Assembly (NCBI RefSeq): GCF_013204885.1
Contig: NZ_JABMKX010000001.1
Coordinates: 601,284-665,283 of the forward strand
Length of the DNA stretch: 64,000 nucleotides
Direction of reading: 5' to 3'
From: Paenibacillus tritici
GTDB lineage: Bacteria; Bacillota; Bacilli; Paenibacillales; Paenibacillaceae
The notes below the pieces were generated by a model. It saw nothing but the letters and a program-made list of their open reading frames with translations, was not told where the DNA came from and did not search any database. Below are positions 52,605-61,345 of this stretch, one piece after another (within the stretch, counting starts at the first letter, position 1; each line of letters opens with the position of its first letter). The position numbers and the translations under genes are program-made.

Positions 52605-54860
52605 ATGAACGATGCGAATCAGGAGTATATCGTAATTAACGGTGCAAGGGAGAACAATCTTAAGAACGTATCCTTGCGCATACCGAAACGGAAAATCACC
52701 CTCTTCACCGGAGTATCCGGTTCCGGCAAATCATCCATCGTCTTCGATACCATTGCTGCTGAATCTACACGGCTGCTCAATGAGAACTTCAGTATGTTCG
52801 TGCGCACCTTCCTGCCGCGTTACCCGCAGCCGGATACCGATGGAATCGAGAATCTGAGTATGGCTGTTATTGTAGACCAGAAGCGGCTGGGCGGCGGTTC
52901 CCATTCCACGATGGGCACGATTACTGACATTTCACCTATTCTCCGCCTGCTGTACTCCAGAGTGGGACAGCCCCATATTGGCGGGGTGAATATGTTCTCA
53001 TTCAATGATCCGCAGGGGATGTGTCCCGAATGTAACGGAATCGGCCGCAAGCTGGGTGTCGATATGAGTAAGGCGGTCGATAGGTCTAAATCATTGAATG
53101 AAGGAGCCATCGGGCTGCCGGATTATTCCGTCGGCGGCTGGGACTGGAATATGATCGTGCAGACAGGTGATTTCGATCCGGACAAGAAGCTGAGCGATTA
53201 TTCCGATACGGTGCTGGAGCAGCTGCTCTACGGCAAGGCGAGGAAAGTGAAGATGGATTTTGCCGGTAAGGCGACCAATATCACTGTGGAAGGCGTCATA
53301 GAGAAGTTCACAGGCAAGTACATCAGGCAGGATGTGAAGACCAAGTCCGAACGCACTCAAAAAATGGTTGCCCCGTTCATCACCGAAGGAACCTGCACAA
53401 GCTGCCACGGAGCAAGGCTCAGCCAGGCTGCACTCAATTGCCGAATCAATGGCAGCAACATTGCCGATTTATCCGCTATGGAGGTCGGACAGCTTATCCG
53501 CACCGTCCGGGAGATTGAAGATCCGGTTGCTGCTCCAATCGTCAAGTCTCTGACAGAGCGGCTGCAGCATCTGGTGGATATCGGACTCAGCTATCTGACA
53601 CTGGATCGTGAGACCGATACACTGTCCGGCGGAGAATCCCAGCGGGTCAAGATGGTGAAGCACCTGAGCGGCAGTCTCGTGGATGTTACCTATATCTTCG
53701 ATGAGCCCAGTGTCGGACTGCATCCGCGCGATGTCCACCGTTTGAACGAGCTGCTGGAGAAACTCCGTGACAAAGGTAATACAGTCATTGTCGTTGAACA
53801 TGATCCCGATGTGATCAAGCGGGCAGATCATGTTGTCGATGTCGGACCTCATGCCGGCAGCCGTGGGGGGACGATTGTGTATGAAGGAAGCTATCCGGGC
53901 TTGCTTGAAGCAGGTACGCTGACAGGCACGCATATGAAGCGGCCTCTTCAGCTGAAGCGGGATTGCAGACAGGCGTCCGGCAAGCTGCCCATCACTGGGG
54001 CTTCTCTACACAACCTGAAGAATGTAAGTGTAGATATTCCAACGGGAGTCCTGACAGTCGTTACCGGCGTAGCAGGTTCGGGCAAAAGCACGCTGATTAA
54101 TGATGTCTTCCTTGCCCGGCATTCGGATGCCATCGTCATTGATCAATCGGCGATTGGGGTTTCCACACGCTCCAATCCGGCGACCTACACTGGCATTATG
54201 GATGATGTGCGCAAGGCTTTTGCAGCGGCCAATCAAGTGAATCAAGGGTTGTTCAGCTTCAACTCCAAGGGTGCCTGCGAGCATTGCCAGGGACTGGGCG
54301 TCGTCTACACAGACATTGGCTTCCTTGACAGTGTGAAGCTGCCCTGCGAAGTATGCGGAGGCAGACGGTTCAAGGAAGAGGTGCTGGGCTACAAGCTGAA
54401 CGGCAAATCCATTGCTGAAGTGCTGGAGATGACCGTGGAGCAGGCACTGGAGTTCTTCCAGCTCAAGGAGGTTATGCGTAAGCTTCAAGCCATGAGTGAT
54501 GTGGGATTGAACTATATCACCCTCGGCCAGCCGCTTAGCACATTGTCGGGCGGAGAATGCCAACGGATTAAGCTGGCCAGTGAGCTGCACAAGAAGGGCA
54601 GCATCTATGTGATGGACGAGCCGACGACCGGATTGCATATGTCCGATATCGGCCACCTCCTGGAGATCATGAACCGGCTTGTGGATGCGGGCAATACAGT
54701 GATTGTCATTGAGCATAATCTCGAGGTAATCAGTCAGGCCGACTGGATTATTGATATGGGACCGGATGGAGGCAGCCAAGGCGGAGAGGTTATTTTCGAG
54801 GGTACGCCGTCTCAGATTATTCATTCGGAGCGTTCGATTACGGGGAGTTATTTGAAGTAA
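52605..54860 (+). CDS. short UvrA-type ABC protein (UvrA2/DrrC-like)
   Basis: A 751-residue double-ABC protein, against about 940 for ordinary UvrA. The first half has Walker A GVSGSGKSS, Zn-type CPECNGIG and CTSC, signature LSGGESQR, and IFDEPSVGLHP. The second has GVAGSGKST, CEHCQGLG and CEVCGG, LSGGECQR, and MDEPTTGLH. The length and the shortened region between the first Walker A and signature fit UvrA2-class proteins that lack the UvrB-binding domain. Such proteins protect DNA against bound drugs in antibiotic producers (DrrC) or act in UV tolerance. GGAGGG precedes the ATG. Confidence 0.85.
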   Translation: MNDANQEYIVINGARENNLKNVSLRIPKRKITLFTGVSGSGKSSIVFDTIAAESTRLLNENFSMFVRTFLPRYPQPDTDGIENLSMAVIVDQKRLGGGSHSTMGTITDISPILRLLYSRVGQPHIGGVNMFSFNDPQGMCPECNGIGRKLGVDMSKAVDRSKSLNEGAIGLPDYSVGGWDWNMIVQTGDFDPDKKLSDYSDTVLEQLLYGKARKVKMDFAGKATNITVEGVIEKFTGKYIRQDVKTKSERTQKMVAPFITEGTCTSCHGARLSQAALNCRINGSNIADLSAMEVGQLIRTVREIEDPVAAPIVKSLTERLQHLVDIGLSYLTLDRETDTLSGGESQRVKMVKHLSGSLVDVTYIFDEPSVGLHPRDVHRLNELLEKLRDKGNTVIVVEHDPDVIKRADHVVDVGPHAGSRGGTIVYEGSYPGLLEAGTLTGTHMKRPLQLKRDCRQASGKLPITGASLHNLKNVSVDIPTGVLTVVTGVAGSGKSTLINDVFLARHSDAIVIDQSAIGVSTRSNPATYTGIMDDVRKAFAAANQVNQGLFSFNSKGACEHCQGLGVVYTDIGFLDSVKLPCEVCGGRRFKEEVLGYKLNGKSIAEVLEMTVEQALEFFQLKEVMRKLQAMSDVGLNYITLGQPLSTLSGGECQRIKLASELHKKGSIYVMDEPTTGLHMSDIGHLLEIMNRLVDAGNTVIVIEHNLEVISQADWIIDMGPDGGSQGGEVIFEGTPSQIIHSERSITGSYLK

Positions 54861-54875
54861 ATTGGGGGCAAAGGA

Positions 54876-55589
54876 ATGGACAGGCTAGCCAAAATCAGGT
54901 CCGAAGAGAAGAAATATCATGATCATTGTTACGATACGTGCAACCTATTTGAGCCAGGCTCCTGGCTATACAAACCCGTTGCAACAGTCATCAATCTTGT
55001 AGACCAGTATAAAGAACAAGAATATTTAAGTGTACTCGACCTAGGAGCTGGTATTGGCCGGAATAGCATTCCCATCGCCAAATCTTTGAAGCATAGAAAT
55101 GGACAAGTAGTTTGTGTAGATCTGTTGGAATCGGCTATAGATAAGCTAAAGAGCTACAGTCAGGAATTTGGAGTTGAGCCCTACATTATACCCAGGTTAT
55201 CCGATATTGAACAATTTATCATTGAACAGCAGGAGTATGACCTTATCATTGCAGTATCTGCTTTGGAGCATGTTCGTTCCCAGCAGGTATTGAGCAGCAA
55301 ATTGAGTGAGATGAATGCTGGAACCAGACAACATGGAGCAAACTGTATTATTATCGCGTCGAACATCCGTGAGGTCAACCTTGAACGTGAACAAGAGCTT
55401 GAACCTATGTTTGAAGTGAATTTGACTACTGAAGGAATGTTGGAATTATTGGATGAGAAGTATGCTGGGTGGGAGGTTCAGCAGCGGTTCGTGAAACATT
55501 TGGCGTATGAAATCAGTAGAAATGGCGAACGGGTTAAGCTGACTTCTGACTGTATAACGTATGTCGCTAAGAAAAGCCAATCTTATTGA
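54876..55589 (+). CDS. class I SAM-dependent methyltransferase
   Basis: A 237-residue protein. The SAM-binding motif I is VLDLGAGIGRNSIPIA, the acidic residue at the end of strand 2 is in VVCVDLL, and IIAVSALEHV is motif IV-like. No specific substrate domain is visible. It begins 16 nt after the UvrA-like stop with a GGGGG-rich site and may be co-transcribed. It is more AT-rich than its neighbour, possibly of different origin. Confidence 0.8.
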   Translation: MDRLAKIRSEEKKYHDHCYDTCNLFEPGSWLYKPVATVINLVDQYKEQEYLSVLDLGAGIGRNSIPIAKSLKHRNGQVVCVDLLESAIDKLKSYSQEFGVEPYIIPRLSDIEQFIIEQQEYDLIIAVSALEHVRSQQVLSSKLSEMNAGTRQHGANCIIIASNIREVNLEREQELEPMFEVNLTTEGMLELLDEKYAGWEVQQRFVKHLAYEISRNGERVKLTSDCITYVAKKSQSY

Positions 55590-55603
55590 AGATTGGCTTT
55601 TTT
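55573..55603 (+). terminator. intrinsic terminator overlapping the stop codon
   Basis: AAAGCCAATCTT and AAGATTGGCTTT form a 12-bp stem around ATTG with TTT after. The methyltransferase stop codon lies in the hairpin itself. Confidence 0.85.
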
Positions 55604-55634
55604 ATATGGAGCAGAGGCAAGGAGGAGCGGGAAC

Positions 55635-55830
55635 AGTTGGATTTTATCCACTTGCTAATGAATGAAGGGTTACTTCTAAAACAGCAGGTGGATAAACAGC
55701 ACTTAAATTCTCCCATTTCACCCTTTGTAGCGAAAACGTATCATAGTAGATGCTGTTAATCCACTTGCTTCCCCATATTCCTCCGAATTGAGTAAATTAA
55801 GATACGTTTCTCCACCTGCTTGTTGCAGGA
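55635..55830. repeat. dispersed intergenic repeat family A, copy 2
   Basis: The second copy of the element at 16255-16450. Shared blocks include AGTTGGATTTTATCCACTTG, AATCCACTTGCTTCC, and AAATTAAGATACGTTT followed by a CACCTGCTTG block. It fills most of the gene-free gap 55604-55931. Confidence 0.7.
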
Positions 55831-55931
55831 GGAATTATTCTTCTCCCACTGTGACCGCACGCACCCCTCCTTTTGGTCAATCGGCTACATTAAGAGTATA
55901 GCAAATGAAAGATTTCACTAACTTCTGAAAT

Positions 55932-55970
55932 TTGATTTGAATCCTCCTTTTTAAGCGGCAGCCATAATAG
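55932..55970 (+). promoter_or_regulatory. candidate FNR-type box and -10 of the fprA operon
   Basis: TTGAT-TTGA-ATCCT (55932-55945) matches 8 of 10 defined positions of the FNR consensus TTGAT-N4-ATCAA. CATAAT/TAATAG at 55963-55970 can be the -10. The box centre lies about 37-39 nt before the predicted start, near the position used for activation. A Crp/Fnr gene lies at the other end of the same gene group. Confidence 0.4.
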
Positions 55971-56019
55971 AATGAAGATGCTGATAAGGATAATCAATCA
56001 ACTATTGGAGGTCAATACA

Positions 56020-57258
56020 ATGAGTACACAATCTAAACAAATTGCCGAGGATATCTACTGGGTAGGCAAAATTGATAATCGTCAAGTCCCGTTCCACCGC
56101 CTGATTCTGGCCAAAGGAACCACCTATAACTCGTATCTACTCAAAACAGGCAAGCCGACTGTAATTGATACGGTGGATATGGAGTTCGGCCGCGAATATG
56201 CCGAGTGCCTCGCCGGAATGATTGACCTGATGGATATTCATTACATCGTCATTAACCATACGGAGCCTGATCACTCCGGCGGACTTGCGGCTCTGGCTGC
56301 GCAGGCGCTGAATGCTACTATCGTATGTACCGAAATTGCTGTACCGGAACTACAGGAAATGTACAAGCTGCACAGCCGGAACTTCCTGGTTGTCAAAGAC
56401 GGGGATACGCTGGATATCGGCGGCAAAACACTGCTGTTCAAAGAAACGCCGTACCTCCATACCGCTGAAACGATGATTACCTATTGTATCGAGAATCAGA
56501 TCCTGTTCCCTTGCGATATCTTCAGCACACATGTGGCGGTTGACAATCTGTTCAGTGATGAAGCTGGGTTCGATATCACCGAAGATTACAAAGGCTATTA
56601 TGCAGCCATTATCCATCCGCACAGAAGATATGTAAGAACACTGCTGGAAGCGGTGAAAGATCTGGAGATCCGCATGATTGCGCCTTCCCACGGGTTCCTG
56701 ATCCGCGAGGACATTCCTAAGTTAATTGGGCTGTACGCCACCATGAGCCGTGAGACCACCCAGGGCAAGAAGGCTGTTATTGTCTATACCACCATCAAGA
56801 ACAGTACGAAGAAGATGGCCACCATCATTCAGAATTGTCTCCAGGAGAACAATATCGGGACGGAAGTCTGGAACGCAGATAAAAGCAGCACCACGGACAT
56901 CCTGCGCAGCATTGAATCCGCAGACGCAGTCTTCATCGGCAGCTCTACGAAATATGCAGATATGATCGGCAACCTGGAGGAAGTACTGAAAGGGATGCAG
57001 GATATGAATCTGGAAGGCAAGCTTGCAACCGCCTTTGGCTCTTACGGCTGGAGCGGAGAAGCCATTGAAGTCATTCAGGACTACCTGAACGGAACGAATA
57101 TGACCGTACAAAGCACCTCAGAAGTCATTAAAACCACCGGCATGACCCATGTGGAATTCCCGGTAAGAGTCAGATTCTCGCCTAAAGAACCGGAGAAGGT
57201 GCAGAAGATTAAAAATGCGACTGAATTTGTCTCGGATCTGCTGCTCAGTTCAATTTAG
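56020..57258 (+). CDS. fprA: FprA-type flavo-diiron protein
   Basis: A 412-residue A-type flavoprotein. The N-terminal metallo-beta-lactamase-fold domain carries the diiron ligands: NHTEPDHSGG (His80, Glu82, Asp84, His85), a His in LHTAETM, an Asp in FPCDIFSTHV and a His in APSHGFLIR. The C-terminal flavodoxin domain begins about 256 (VIVYTTIKNSTKK). These enzymes reduce O2 to water or NO to N2O using electrons from rubredoxin. ATG 56020 follows GGAGGTC; an upstream in-frame start lacks a site. The reductase and rubredoxin genes follow. Confidence 0.92.
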   Translation: MSTQSKQIAEDIYWVGKIDNRQVPFHRLILAKGTTYNSYLLKTGKPTVIDTVDMEFGREYAECLAGMIDLMDIHYIVINHTEPDHSGGLAALAAQALNATIVCTEIAVPELQEMYKLHSRNFLVVKDGDTLDIGGKTLLFKETPYLHTAETMITYCIENQILFPCDIFSTHVAVDNLFSDEAGFDITEDYKGYYAAIIHPHRRYVRTLLEAVKDLEIRMIAPSHGFLIREDIPKLIGLYATMSRETTQGKKAVIVYTTIKNSTKKMATIIQNCLQENNIGTEVWNADKSSTTDILRSIESADAVFIGSSTKYADMIGNLEEVLKGMQDMNLEGKLATAFGSYGWSGEAIEVIQDYLNGTNMTVQSTSEVIKTTGMTHVEFPVRVRFSPKEPEKVQKIKNATEFVSDLLLSSI

Positions 57259-57273
57259 GAGGGGGAAGTTAAC

Positions 57274-58488
57274 ATGATGAAGCATTACGTAATTGTTGGC
57301 GGTGGCGTATCCGCCGTCCATGCGGCCAAAGCGATCCGCGATCAGGATGCAGACTCGGAAATCTCGATCCTCGGGGAAGAGAGCGGCCTGCCGTATAACC
57401 GGATTAAGCTGACCAAGGGCCTGTTCACCGATCTGCACAGCGAGAAGGTACTGATCAAGAAGGAGAAATGGTACCGTGATAACCGCATAACGGTTAAGAC
57501 CTCAACCCGTATCCAATCCATTCACCCGGAGCGGCAAACGGTAGAGACAGAGGATGGCCAGTGTGTGGAATATCATAAGCTGCTGCTCTGCATGGGAGCG
57601 AAGAACCGCGCATTATCCATCGAAGGTGCCGGACTTGCCAACGTCCACACGATCCGGGGCCTCTCCGATGCAGACCGGCTGAAAGACAGCCTGAAGGACG
57701 GCAGCCGCGTAACCGTGATCGGCGGTGGAGTGCAGGGCATTGAGACGGCCTGGGCGCTTCACGAAGCGGGATATACAGTGACTGTGGTCGAAGCAGCGCC
57801 TTCCCTGATGGGCCGACAACTGGACAGTTACTCTTCCAACAGACTGAAGGAGACGCTTGAGCAATCCGGAGTGAAGGTGCTGCTGCAAGCAGGTGTGTCT
57901 TCTATAGAGGGAACTGATTCTGTTACTGGTGTCACACTGAAGGACGGCTCCAGCTTCCCCTGCGATCATGTCGTCTACTCCATCGGTATTGTCCCGAATA
58001 CGGACCTTGTTAACGGCTCGAATATTGAGGTCGGACAGGGAATTATTGTCAATGAACATCTGCAGACCAGTGATCCGAACATTTATGCAGCCGGTGACGT
58101 TGCCGAGTATGGCGGGCTGGTGGAAGGACTGTGGGGCGGAGCGATTGAACAGGGTAAAATTGCCGGAAGCAATATGGCAGACACTCTGACGGTATACCGC
58201 AGAGCCGTTCCGGTTACTTTGTTTAACGCATTCGGGAGTTCTCTATTTGCCATTGGCGGCACAGATGAGCGGTTCTGCGACCGGACCGTATGCGGAGAAG
58301 AGAACGGTGCCTATACACGTATCTTTGTGACAAACAGCATCATTACCGGTGCCATCTCCTGGCAGGGAGCAGCTGCGTCCCTGACCTACAAGACTGCTAT
58401 TGAACAGGGAACCTCTCTGTCCGGGATTCAGCTTGACGGCCGGAGTATTACAGATATTATGGCCGAAGTCCAGTTCAGATTGAACTAA
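57274..58488 (+). CDS. FAD/NAD(P)-dependent oxidoreductase, rubredoxin-reductase type
   Basis: A 404-residue pyridine nucleotide-disulfide-type flavoprotein. FAD motif VIVGGGVSAVHAAKAI, second Rossmann motif VTVIGGGVQGIETAWAL for NAD(P)H, and the FAD-closing IYAAGDVAEYGG. SGLPYNRIKLTKG resembles the NirB N-terminal domain/NADH:rubredoxin oxidoreductase. With rubredoxin downstream and FprA upstream it would carry electrons from NAD(P)H to rubredoxin and so to FprA. It starts 15 nt after fprA with AGGAGGGGG. Confidence 0.9.
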   Translation: MMKHYVIVGGGVSAVHAAKAIRDQDADSEISILGEESGLPYNRIKLTKGLFTDLHSEKVLIKKEKWYRDNRITVKTSTRIQSIHPERQTVETEDGQCVEYHKLLLCMGAKNRALSIEGAGLANVHTIRGLSDADRLKDSLKDGSRVTVIGGGVQGIETAWALHEAGYTVTVVEAAPSLMGRQLDSYSSNRLKETLEQSGVKVLLQAGVSSIEGTDSVTGVTLKDGSSFPCDHVVYSIGIVPNTDLVNGSNIEVGQGIIVNEHLQTSDPNIYAAGDVAEYGGLVEGLWGGAIEQGKIAGSNMADTLTVYRRAVPVTLFNAFGSSLFAIGGTDERFCDRTVCGEENGAYTRIFVTNSIITGAISWQGAAASLTYKTAIEQGTSLSGIQLDGRSITDIMAEVQFRLN

Positions 58489-58514
58489 ATATAACCTATT
58501 AGGAGCTGATAACG

Positions 58515-58673
58515 ATGAAAAAATACATCTGTACCCCTTGCGGCTACATCTACAACCCGGCAGTAGGCGATCCTGATGAGGATGTCGCAGCCGGCACAGC
58601 GTTCGAGGATCTGCCGGAGGATTGGGTCTGCCCGGTTTGCGGGGAAGACACCAGCCACTTCGTACAAATATAA
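58515..58673 (+). CDS. rubredoxin
   Basis: A 52-residue protein of one rubredoxin domain. The iron-binding cysteines are in [11 protein letters not shown] (C-x2-C-G-Y) and WVCPVCGED (C-P-x-C-G), with the conserved GDP and [12 protein letters not shown] between. AGGAGCTGATAACG precedes the ATG. It is 26 nt after the reductase gene and is the electron carrier of the module. Confidence 0.95.
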   Translation: MKKYICTPCGYIYNPAVGDPDEDVAAGTAFEDLPEDWVCPVCGEDTSHFVQI

Positions 58674-58719
58674 GAATATATATGTTTCACGCTATACATT
58701 ATCCTTCTATTTCTCGCTG

Positions 58720-58764
58720 AAACGGTACCGTCCTTTATAAGGACGGCAAAGCCGTTTCCACTTG
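58720..58764. repeat. nested hairpin and family C motif, copy 2
   Basis: CCGTCCTT-TAT-AAGGACGG is an 8-bp stem nested inside AAACGG…CCGTTT. Its right part (58741-58764) equals the family C motif at 35815-35838 at 23 of 24 positions. No U-tract follows, so it is not a simple terminator. It lies 73 nt before the Crp/Fnr gene. Confidence 0.6.
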
Positions 58765-58836
58765 CCGTAGAAGAGAAGAACACGATTGCTCATTAGAGGT
58801 TTGAGGCTCCACATTTCACACTACAGGGGGAACGGT

Positions 58837-59547
58837 ATGAAAGAGCATTCCTGCCAGCACGCCGCAGAACCTTGTACACGCAAGGTACCGATTTTTGCCG
58901 CGCTGACCGATGAGGATCTTACCCGGATCAGCGCGATGATCAAGCACCGCAAGTTCACCAAAGGTCAGCCGTTAATTCTGGAAGGTGCACCCTCGGATAC
59001 GCTGTACATTATTCAACAGGGGCATGTGAAGTTATCCAAGATCACGCCCGAAGGGAAGGAACAGATTTTACACATCCTGACGAACGGAGATTTTTTCGGG
59101 GAACTCAGTATTTTTAACAGTGATGAGCTTAGCAACTTCAGTGCGTACGCGCTGAAAGAAACCAATATCTGTATGCTGACCCGCAGTGATATGGAGCAGT
59201 TAATGACCGAGAATCCCGATATTTCACTGCGGCTGCTGAAAAGTCTAACCAAAAGACTCGCCCATACAGAGAATCTGGCGCAGAGTCTGGCGACCAAAGA
59301 CCCCGAGATCCGTATCGCTTATATGATCATGGAGCTGAGTGAGAAATATGGAAAACCGCGCGGCGGACGTATTCATATTGACCTTCCGCTATCCCGTGAA
59401 GAGCTGGCGAGTTATGTCGGGGTTACCCGGGAGACCATCAGCAGGAAGTTCTCCAGGTTCGAAGACAGTGGTCTGATCAAGCTGATCGGCAACAAACAGA
59501 TGGTCCTTATCGACCCGGCAGGTGTTGAGAAGTATATGGGCTTATAG
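58837..59547 (+). CDS. Crp/Fnr-family transcriptional regulator
   Basis: A 236-residue regulator. The cyclic-nucleotide-type beta-roll (about 20-140: FTKGQPLILEGAPSDTLYII, GDFFGELSIF) is followed by a winged helix (LSREELASYVGVTRETISRK, recognition helix TRETISRKFSRF). The N-terminus carries two cysteines in CQHAAEPC, and Cys in ETNICML lies further in, so an iron-sulfur or thiol sensor is possible. ATG 58837 follows AGGGGGAA. Its position after the FprA module suggests that it senses oxygen or NO for these genes. Confidence 0.87.
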   Translation: MKEHSCQHAAEPCTRKVPIFAALTDEDLTRISAMIKHRKFTKGQPLILEGAPSDTLYIIQQGHVKLSKITPEGKEQILHILTNGDFFGELSIFNSDELSNFSAYALKETNICMLTRSDMEQLMTENPDISLRLLKSLTKRLAHTENLAQSLATKDPEIRIAYMIMELSEKYGKPRGGRIHIDLPLSREELASYVGVTRETISRKFSRFEDSGLIKLIGNKQMVLIDPAGVEKYMGL

Positions 59548-59558
59548 ACGACGATATA

Positions 59559-59607
59559 TGAACGGCATGTCTATCATTTCATGATGGGGATGCCGCTTTC
59601 ACTTGGA
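59559..59607. repeat. degenerate hairpin, family C copy 3
   Basis: GAACGGCAT at the left and GGGATGCCGCTTTCACTTG at the right (59589-59607) resemble the family C motif, with ATGCCG and CACTTG kept. It again sits between two genes, about 100 nt before the next start. Confidence 0.4.
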
Positions 59608-59704
59608 TTGGATGTTCATTCCCGCACCAGGCACCTTACAAATACCTGACGCATATTGTATGGTTATAAGCCTACCAGGCGACAACGGGAAAGGAAGTGG
59701 GTGT

Positions 59705-60796
59705 ATGGCTGCGAGAATTTTAAGATATTTTGCAGACGGCAATACGGCTCTTGGCTTCTACAGTTTGTTCGAATCGAATCTTCAAGGGCTCCGGCGGATC
59801 TTCATCTTGAAAGGCGGTCCCGGTACCGGAAAATCCTCCCTGATGAATGCAATCGGCACGGAATGGGCGGAGCGGGGTTACGATATTGAGCTGATCCATT
59901 GTTCATCCGATAAGGATTCCATTGACGGGGTTATTATTCCGGCGCTTGGCGTGGGCATTGTTGACGGGACTGCGCCCCATGTGATCGAGCCTAAGGCTCC
60001 CGGAGCGGCCCGGGAATACGTGAACCTGGGAGAAGTGTGGGACTCGGCAGCGCTGATCAGCCAAAGGGAGATCATTGAGGAGCTTAACCGGAAGGCTGCT
60101 GATGCCTATGCGGCAGCGTACAGCAGGTTTGCGGAGGCCCTGAACATTCATGACGAATGGGAAAAGATTTACTTCGAGCATATGGACTTCGGCCGGGCGG
60201 ATCAATTAACGGCCCTGATGCTGGAACAGCTGTTTGGCGAAGCGAATCTACAGAGAAGTGCTGACGTCAAGCACCGGTTTCTGGGCGCAGCAACGCCGGC
60301 AGGATCGGTCGACTTTGTACCTAATTTGACCGAAGGGCTGTGGAGACGCTTCTTCCTCAAAGGCCGGGCCGGAACAGGCAAATCAACCATACTCCGCACA
60401 ATCGCCTCCGAGGCGGAGAAGAGGGGCTTTGATACGGAAATCTATCATTGCGGATTCGATCCCCACAGTCTGGATATGGTCATTGTGCGTGAGCTTGATT
60501 TTGCGATCTTTGACAGCACCAGCCCGCATGAATATTACCCGGAGCGGGAGGGAGACGTAATCGTCGATACGTATGAAGCTGTTGTAGCACCGGGAACGGA
60601 TGAGCGACTCGCCGGGCCGCTAGAGGAAGTAAGCACACAATATAAGGCCACAATGAAAACGGCGATAGCCGCATTGGCAGAGGCCAAGGTGCACCGGGAC
60701 GAATTAAAGAAAATTTATATCGCAGCAATTGATTTTAGCGTGGTGGATGCGGCCAGGAATCGGATTTCTGCTGAACTGGCAAGTATGCAGGCGTAG
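59705..60796 (+). CDS. ATPase with two P-loops (PRK06851-like)
   Basis: A 363-residue protein with two P-loop NTPase motifs in tandem: LKGGPGTGKSSLM (about residue 36) and LKGRAGTGKSTIL (about 217). Each is followed by similar segments (IELIHCSSDKDSIDGVII and TEIYHCGFDPHSLDMVIV), so the two halves appear to be an internal duplication. No membrane segment or signal peptide. I recognise the family but no established function. ATG 59705 with AAAGGAAG is used; an earlier start 102 nt upstream has no site. Confidence 0.8.
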   Translation: MAARILRYFADGNTALGFYSLFESNLQGLRRIFILKGGPGTGKSSLMNAIGTEWAERGYDIELIHCSSDKDSIDGVIIPALGVGIVDGTAPHVIEPKAPGAAREYVNLGEVWDSAALISQREIIEELNRKAADAYAAAYSRFAEALNIHDEWEKIYFEHMDFGRADQLTALMLEQLFGEANLQRSADVKHRFLGAATPAGSVDFVPNLTEGLWRRFFLKGRAGTGKSTILRTIASEAEKRGFDTEIYHCGFDPHSLDMVIVRELDFAIFDSTSPHEYYPEREGDVIVDTYEAVVAPGTDERLAGPLEEVSTQYKATMKTAIAALAEAKVHRDELKKIYIAAIDFSVVDAARNRISAELASMQA

Positions 60797-60824
60797 CGGT
60801 TACTATCATCTGTACCAGCCTTGG

Positions 60825-60870
60825 GGCTTACTCTGCGGAGGTATTTTCCATCCGTAGAGTAAGCCTTTTT
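60825..60870 (+). terminator. intrinsic terminator
   Basis: GGCTTACTCTGCGGA and TCCGTAGAGTAAGCC form a 15-bp stem with one G-U pair, followed by TTTTT. Confidence 0.9.
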
Positions 60871-61147
60871 CGGCCTGAAAAGCGAGCGTCTCCTCCTGCT
60901 CCGAATACCAAGCGAGAGGAGAGAGTGTGCTAGCCTGGATGGCGGCTGCAGGTATTTAGTTCAGGTACGAGAACAATGGATTGTTTACGCGACATAGGTC
61001 TGATACGATAGATAGACTTGAGAATAATTGACCGGGCAGGGTCTGGGTTTGCAGGAAGGGGGATATCATGCAGATATGGTATTGCTTGGATATAATGCGG
61101 TTACACGCTATATAAAAGCTCTCAGAGAATAATGAAAAGCGAGAAGG

Positions 61148-61284
61148 AGCGGAGGGGAAATTTGGAACTGTAGGAGCGGTAGCGACCGCCTTTGTCACCG
61201 GATTTCTACTGCCAACAGCGGTTTAAATCAAGAAATCTGGGGACAACAGCGGCCGGAAGTCCAAATGTTCACCGCAGTGACGAT
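61148..61284. repeat. dispersed intergenic repeat family B, copy 2
   Basis: A 137-bp element that aligns without gaps to 31651-31787 with about 13 mismatches. Here it lies 62 nt before the GDPD gene. The remainder of the gene-free gap 60871-61345 shows nothing I recognise. Confidence 0.85.
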
Positions 61285-61345
61285 TACGCTTTCCAGTTCT
61301 TTTCTCTTGAGCTTTTTATAATCACACACAAATGGGGACAGCAGC

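Noticed and set aside
58720..58764. Intrinsic terminator of the rubredoxin operon
   Set aside because: The nested hairpin is strong but lacks a U-tract, and its sequence is a repeated motif; it may still slow polymerase but cannot be called a terminator.
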